Below are positions 57,759 through 64,000 of a stretch of 64,000 nucleotides of DNA, piece by piece. Positions within the stretch are counted from its first letter, which is position 1; every line of letters begins with the position of its first letter. The DNA is from Antedon bifida (Eukaryota > Echinodermata > Crinoidea > Comatulida > Antedonidae). The notes below the pieces were generated by a model, which was given only the letters and a program-made list of their open reading frames with translations, ran no database searches and was not told the DNA's origin. The translations under genes were made by a program, and so were the position numbers. Where the stretch lies: positions 16,077,001 to 16,141,000 of the forward strand of contig OY727099.1 of the NCBI GenBank assembly GCA_963402885.1, written 5' to 3'.

Positions 57759-58584
57759 TATCAAGGGCAAACTTTCTATGGATTAAAAATGGCATGTTTC
57801 ACACAAAGTTACGCGTGCACGCGCGTTTAAAAATTAAAATTGCGAAAAAACAATTTCTAATCAATTTTCTACGCGTTTCATGTTATTTTGAGCATGTCCA
57901 AAATTCCCATGGGCATGCACATTTTTACGCGCGCGTGCGCACATGGCGTTAAAAACATACTTTTTTCGCGTGGTTTATGTTTTTCCATCCTTTTCTAGTA
58001 ATTTTACCAACTTTTAAACAATTTAGACTTAAAATTACGTCATACGAGCATGTGGAATTGGATAATTTGCGCGCGTTTTTGATGAAAAAGTTCAAAAATT
58101 GGTCAAAATTATGCCTTTTTTTAAACAGTCATAAATTCTAAACTACATAGTGAAGTTTATTTTTTATTATTTATTCTGGAAGTAGATTAGAGAGTAGAGT
58201 TGTTGATATAGGATCATGCATCAATATGGCTAACCGGACATTGTGACGTCATCGTATGGCCACTCGAATATAAAATATAGGATTTTTGTCTCTTTCGTCA
58301 TTCCATTTCCCTCCATTTTTTTATATTGTCTAGGCCTTTCGCATGATATACCATTTTTAAAATTGTGATGACGTCATCATCAACTATTCTGCACTGTATG
58401 TAGTACGTATGCAATATATAGTGTAAACTGTATATACTTAGACGTGACACAAAATAGAGAGCACGCTAACATTTTTTCAATGGCATAATCGTTTTTCTCT
58501 GCGCAATATTCTAACGTATGACGTGCACGTGGCGTTTTCGCTGCGGATAACCTAACTCGTCCATAGTGACGAGTTCAAATCTAG
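57759..58584 (+). repeat. Rest of the Helitron-split ~1.5 kb unit
   Basis: Continues the unit begun at 48730: TATCAAGGGCAAACTTTC, GTTACGCGTGCACGCGCG, TGACGTCATCGTATGGCC (58243), TGATGACGTCATCATC (58366), and closing CTAACTCGTCCATAGTGACG AGTT before CTAG. Confidence 0.85.
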
Positions 58585-59078
58585 TTTTTTTTTTGTTTGG
58601 TTATCCGCACTTGGCGGATAACCCCTTGTTATTGTCAGGATTTTTTTTTTGTTTTTATCTTTTTTTTGGTTATCCGCAACCGTAAGGTATTGCGGATAAC
58701 CCTTGTTATTGTAAATATCTTTTTTTTAAACATCTTCTTTATCTCCTTGTAATCGTCCTGTTACTTTTTTTTTTTTCTTATTTCTTTCTCCCTCATTTTT
58801 GTGTCTCACGTATCTCAAAAACTTGTAAACATAACATTTCATAACTTTGTCAACATATGGGCATTTACGTGAAGTTGTGCACCTCCTACTTTTGAATGAC
58901 GTCAGAGTTGCACAACGTGACTTACGTGCGATTTTATGATTTTTTATGATTGATCATAGACTAAAAACCAAGCATAAATTTGTTTTGACACTTTGTGAAA
59001 ATTTAAGTCATATCAAGGGCAAACTTTTTGTGGATTAAAAATGGCATGTCTTACAAGACGTTACGCGTGCACGCGCAT
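58585..59078 (+). repeat. Partial tandem unit
   Basis: Two opening hairpins (GGTTATCCGCACTTGGCGGA at 58599; GGTTATCCGCAACCGTAAGG at 58668), then the first ~400 bases of the unit. It breaks off within the GTTACGCGTGCACGCGC stretch and restarts at 59079 with CTCCTCTATTTTTGTGTC, so a recombination joined two units here. Confidence 0.75.
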
Positions 59079-60575
59079 TTCTCCTCTATTTTTGTGTCTT
59101 GCGTATCTCAAAAACGTGTAAACATAACATTTCATAACTATGTCAACATATGGGCATTCACATGAAGTTGTGCACCTCCTATTGTGAATGACGTCAGAAA
59201 TGCGCAACGTGACTTACGCGCGATTTTATGAATTTCGCATATTTAACATAGATTTAAAACCATATAACAATTTAAATTGAAACTTAGCAAAAGTTTAATT
59301 TATATCATGCGCTAACTTTCTGTGGAAAATAAATTGCGAGTTTTACACAAAGTTACGCGCGCACGCCTATTTAAAATTCAATATGCGCAAAATTAATTGT
59401 TAATCAACTTTCTACGCTGATCATGACATTTTGAGCATGTCAAAATTTCCCACGCGCGCGAACAATTTTATGCGCGTGGTGCGCACTTAGCGCTAAAAGT
59501 ATTTTTTTTTATTGAATTATGTTTTTCCAGCCTTTTATAGTAATTTTACCAATTTTAAAACAATTTCGACTTACAATTACGTCATACGGGCACGTTGAAT
59601 TGGATACTTTATGTGCGTTTTTGATGAAAAAGTTCAAAAATTTGTCAAAATTATGCCTTTTTTTAAACAGTCATAGATTCTAAACAACGAGGTGAACTTT
59701 TTTTTAATTACATATTCTGGAAGTTGATGAGTTGTAGAAATCGGATCATGAATCAATATAGCTAACCGGACATTGTGACGTCATCGTATGGCCACACGAA
59801 TGTAAAATATAGGATTTTTGTCTCTTTCGTTATTGCTCATCATATTCAATGGAGCGCATCACGCCTATCTGTATTCCCTTTTCTCCGAGATTTTAATATT
59901 GTCTAGGTCAATCAACTATCTTACGCATGAGTTAAAAATATTTTAATTTTTATGACGTCATCATGCCTAAAAATTTTAATTAACAGCGTCAATAATTTTA
60001 TCTTTACAGTAAATTTTAATCTGTTATAGCTCGTAAGAATAAAATGTGATAATCACGATTAAAACGTTTTCAGGAAGCTATGGGATTGTAGATACGAAAT
60101 CATGTGAACTTTTCGCCAATAAGATGTTGTGACGTCATCATATGGCCAGTTAAATAAACAAAGTCATATTTTCATCTTTTGCGTCATAGTTCATTACATT
60201 TAAAAGAGCGCGCATTAATATTTCACGTATTCAAATTTCTTCTAAACGTTAATATGTTGTTGCTGAGATAATTTTCTTCCGAAATTACTACCTTCGCGTT
60301 TCCTTTTGAAACCGTCAACATGTTAAAAATTAAAATAAAATACGGGTCCCGTAATTTCACCTATTTTACACTGTTTGTGACATGTATACAGATTATACTG
60401 TGTATACTATATGACACAAAATAGACAGAATTTAGCACTAACAACATATCATATTCTTCAATTCAGGTCATAATGCCATAATCTTTTTCTGTGTGCAACA
60501 TTCCAACGTATGACGTGCATGTGGCGTTTGTCGTGCGGATAACTAACTCGTCAAAGTGACGAGTTTCATGTCTAG
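59079..60575 (+). repeat. Tandem ~1.5 kb unit
   Basis: Same order as 21778-23362, which it resembles most (closing AACTAACTCGTCAAAGTGAC and GAGTTTCATGTCTAG are the same in both). TGACGTCA palindromes at about 59777, 59953 and 60131. No coding. Confidence 0.82.
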
Positions 60576-62085
60576 TTCTTCTTTCTTTCTCGGAATTTTG
60601 TTGCACGCATATCTCTTATCCTTGTCAACATAAGATTGTATAACTTGGTCATCATATAGACATTTACCTGAAGTTGTGCACCTCCATATTTTGAATGACG
60701 TCAGAGTTGCGCAACGTGACTTACGCGCGATTTTATGAATTTCAATGATTGATCATAGGATAAAAAATAAAAGTCATTTTGTATTGACACTTGGTGAATA
60801 TTTAAGTCATATCAAGGGCAAACTTTCTATGGATTAAAAATGGCATGTTTCACAAAAAGTTACGCGCGCACACGCATTTAAAATTTTAAAATGCGCAAAA
60901 TTAATTTCTAATCAATTTTCTACGTTGATCATGACATTTTGAGCATGTCAAAAATTCCCACGCGCTAGAACAAATTTACGCGTAAGGTGCGCACGGAGCA
61001 TGAAAATCATGTGTTTTTCCCTTGAATTATAATTTTACAGCCTTTCCTAGTCATTTTAAAAAAGATTGACATCATTTCAAATTAAAATGATGTCATACGA
61101 ACACGTTGATTTAGACCATTTGCGTGCATTTTAGTTGCAAAAGTGACAAAATATTGTCAAAATTATGCCTATTTTGAATGTATTATAGCTCCTCAGGATC
61201 AACCGTTACCTCCAATTTTTTTAATTTAATATGTAAGCAGATATGTTGTAGAAATGAATTCATGCAGAATCTTTACCTCTCGGATGTTATGACGTCATCG
61301 TATGGCCACACGAATGTAAAATATAAGATTTTTGACTGTTTCGTTATTGCTCATTACATTAAATAGAGCGCATCTCGCTTATACGTATTCCATTTTCTCA
61401 TATATTTTAATACTGTCTAGGTCAATCAACTATCTTTTGCATGAGTTAAAAATATTTTAATTTTTATGACGTCATCATGTCTAAAAATGTAAATAACGTG
61501 GGTCACCTATTTTCATCTTTACAGTAAATTTCAATCTGTTATAGCTCGTCAGAATAAAAAGTGATAATCATGATTAAAACATTTTCTGGAAGCTATTGGA
61601 TTGTAGATACAAATTCATGTAAATATTTTGCCAATCAGATGTTGTGATGTCATCATATGGGCAGTTGAATTCAAAAAGTCATAATTTCATCTCTTGCGTA
61701 AAAGTTCATTGCGTTTAAACGAGAGCGCACTCTTTTACGTGCCCAAAATTCTTCAAATTTGTATTAATGTAATTATTTAGATAATTATCTTCAAAAATTG
61801 TTATCTTTATATGTCAATTTGATGACTTCATCGTGTTAATAATTGGATTTAAAAGATGGGTCTCGTAATTTCGTCTATGCTACACTGTATATAACATACA
61901 ATGTATTCTGTAAATACTGTAATATGCTGTATGCTAACAAAATAGGTACAATTCAACACTGTAAACATACTTAATTGATGTCAAGGATGGCATAACAATT
62001 GTCGAAGTTCATATAGTTTAAAGTATGTGCATGTTGCGTTTGCGCGGATAACCCGAACTCGTCAAAGTGACGAGTTCAAATCTAG
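60576..62085 (+). repeat. Tandem ~1.5 kb unit
   Basis: Most like the intron 2 unit 20068-21777 (shared ATTATAGCTCCTCAGGATCA and CTGTAATATGCTGTATG text; closing GAACTCGTCAAAGTGACGAG). TGACGTCA at about 60699, 61291 and 61467. It lacks opening hairpins. No coding. Confidence 0.82.
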
Positions 62086-63191
62086 TTTCTATTTTCTTCT
62101 TTCTTTCCACGAATTTTGTTGCACGCATATCTCTAATTCTGGTCAACATATGATTGTATAACTTTGTCATAAGATTGACCTGTAGCTGTAGATGTGCAAG
62201 AAACTTCGTTTTATGATTTTAGAGTTGCGCAACGTGACTTACGCGCCATTTTATGAATTTCAATGATTGATCATAGATTAAAAACTAGAAGTCATTTTGT
62301 TTTGAAACTTGGTGAAAATTTAAGTCATATCAAGCGCAAACTTTCTATGGATTAAAAATGGCATGTTTCAGAGAAAGTTACGCGCGCACGCGCGTTTAAA
62401 ATTTCATAATGCAAAAAATCAATCAACTTTCTATACGTTTCATGGCATTTTGACATTTTTGCGCGCGCGTGCGCATGTAGCGCTAAAAACATACTTTTTT
62501 CACGTGATTTATGTTTTTCCAGCCTTTTCTAGTAATTTTACCAACTTTTAAACAATTTCGACTTAAAATCACGTCATACGAGCACGTGGAATTGAATAAT
62601 TTGTGCGAGTTTTTGATGAAACAGTTCAAAAATTCGTGAAAATTATGCCTTTTTTTAAACAGTTATAGATTCTAAACTACATAGTGAATTTAATTTTTTA
62701 TTACAAATTCTGAAAGTAGATATGTTGTAGATATCGAATCATGCATCGATATGGCTAACCGGACATTGTGACGTCATCGTATGGCCACTCGAATATAAAA
62801 TACAGGATTTTTGTCTCTTTCGTCATAGCTCATCACATTTAATAGAGCGCATCTCTACTTATCCGTATTCCATTTCTCCCCATTTTATTATATGGTCAAT
62901 CAATTATATTTCGCATGATTTACCATTTTTAAAATTGTGATGACGTCATCATGTCCAAAAGCGTCAATTACTTTGGTCACTTATTTTCACCTATTCTGCA
63001 CTGAATGTAGTACGGTATATAGTATAGTGTTATTTTGTATATACTTAGACGTGACACAAAACAGAGAGCACGCTAAAATTGTTTCAATGGCATAATCGTT
63101 TTTCTTTGCGCAATATTCTAACGTATGACGTGCACGTGGCGTTTGCGCTGCGGATAACCTAACTCGTCCGTAGTGACGAGTTCAAATCTAG
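62086..63191 (+). repeat. Tandem ~1.1 kb unit
   Basis: A shorter variant, similar in its right half to 57759-58584 (closing CTAACTCGTCCGTAGTGACG). TGACGTCA at about 62770 and 62941. No coding. Confidence 0.82.
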
Positions 63192-64000
63192 TTCTATGTT
63201 CTTCTTTCTTTCCACGAATTTTGTTGGTCGCATATCTCTAATTCTTGCCAACATAAGATTGTATAACTTTGTCATAAGATTGACCTATAGCTGTAGATTT
63301 GCAGCCAAGCTTTTCGACGATTTCGGAGTTGCGCAGCGTAAGTTACATGCGATTTTATGAATTTCATTGATTGATCATATATTGAAAACCAAAAGTCATT
63401 TTTTATTGAAACTTGGTGAAAATTTAAGTTATATCAAGGGCAAACTTTCTGTGGATTAAAAATGGCATGTTTCACAGAAAGTTCCGCGCGCACGCACGTT
63501 TAAAATTTCATAGTGCGAAAAATCAATTTCTAATTTCATTTTTCAAAAATTCCCACGCGCGTGCGCATTTTTACGCGCGCGGTGCGCACGTAACACTAAA
63601 GATATATTTTTTTGCGTGATTTATGTTTTTCCAGCCTTTTCTAGTAATTTTACCAACTTTTTAAACAATTTCGACTTAAAATCATGTCATATGAGCACGT
63701 CGAATTGGATAATTTGCGCGCGTTTCTGATGAAAAAGTTAAAAAATTCGTCAAAATTATGCCTTTTTTAAAACAGTCATAGATTCTAAACTACATGATGA
63801 ACTTTTATTTTTTTTACATATTCTGGAAGTTGATGAGTTGTAGATATCGGATCATGAATCAATATGGCTAACCGGACATTGTGACGTCATCGTATGGCCA
63901 CTCGAATATAAAATATTGGATTTTTGTCTCTTTCGTCATATCTCATCACATTTAATAGAGCGCATCTCCACTCATCCGTATTCCATTTCCCCCCCATTTT
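63192..64000 (+). repeat. Tandem unit cut by the window end
   Basis: First ~800 bases of a further unit: TTCTTCTTTCTTTCCACG, AAGTTATATCAAGGGCAAAC (the intact Helitron target text), GTTCCGCGCGCACGCACG, TGACGTCATCGTATGGCC (63883). The array therefore continues beyond the window. Confidence 0.85.

Overview
This is AT-rich, repeat-dense animal genomic DNA. Frequent TAGGCCTAG-type palindromes, a metazoan-type EXD2 gene with GT/AG introns, Helitrons, a CR1/L2-like LINE fragment and many short inverted-repeat elements point to an invertebrate, and I infer a marine deuterostome such as an echinoderm. The species call is inference, not proof.

One host gene is clear. EXD2, a mitochondrial or nuclear DEDDy-type 3'-5' exonuclease, lies on the minus strand and covers positions 39200 down to 2750. 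Its four coding exons (38953-39198, 37733-37899, 10535-11302, 2750-3284) join in phase to a 571-residue protein. A splice acceptor two bases before the ATG implies an untranslated upstream exon I could not place. Introns are about 1.05, 26.4 and 7.25 kb, so most of the first 39 kb is intron filled with repeats.

Intron 3 (3285-10534) holds a large inverted repeat (3557-7503), two non-autonomous Helitrons (4281-6023 and 7647-8907) and TTAA-flanked MITEs. Intron 2 (11303-37732) holds a palindromic GGGTGTCACGAAACC element inside another repeat, then two copies of a modular satellite-bearing structure (14427-26895 and 26884-35890). Each copy carries arrays of 56, 75, 95 or 35 bp units between recurring single-copy blocks and ends near GCGCAGGATTGG. 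Inserted in them are a tandem run of ~1.5 kb units (20068-24283), a pogo-like MITE, and a 3.1 kb inverted repeat with a dead LINE reverse transcriptase in its loop.

Upstream of EXD2 (40650-48730) is a stack of nested insertions: a reverse-orientation ~1.5 kb unit, a third GCGCAGGATTGG element with minisatellites, and a palindromic element split by a 2.9 kb TA-flanked transposon that itself contains a 2.5 kb TTAA-flanked one.

From 48730 to the end is a head-to-tail array of the ~1.1-1.7 kb units rich in TGACGTCA palindromes. One unit is split by an 8354 bp Helitron (49405-57758, minus strand) with exact ends and an A|T insertion point. It encodes Rep (HUH), the two-tyrosine region, a PIF1-type helicase lacking its Walker A region, and a separate coiled-coil protein. 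Breaks in the Rep-helicase frame make this copy unlikely to move by itself.
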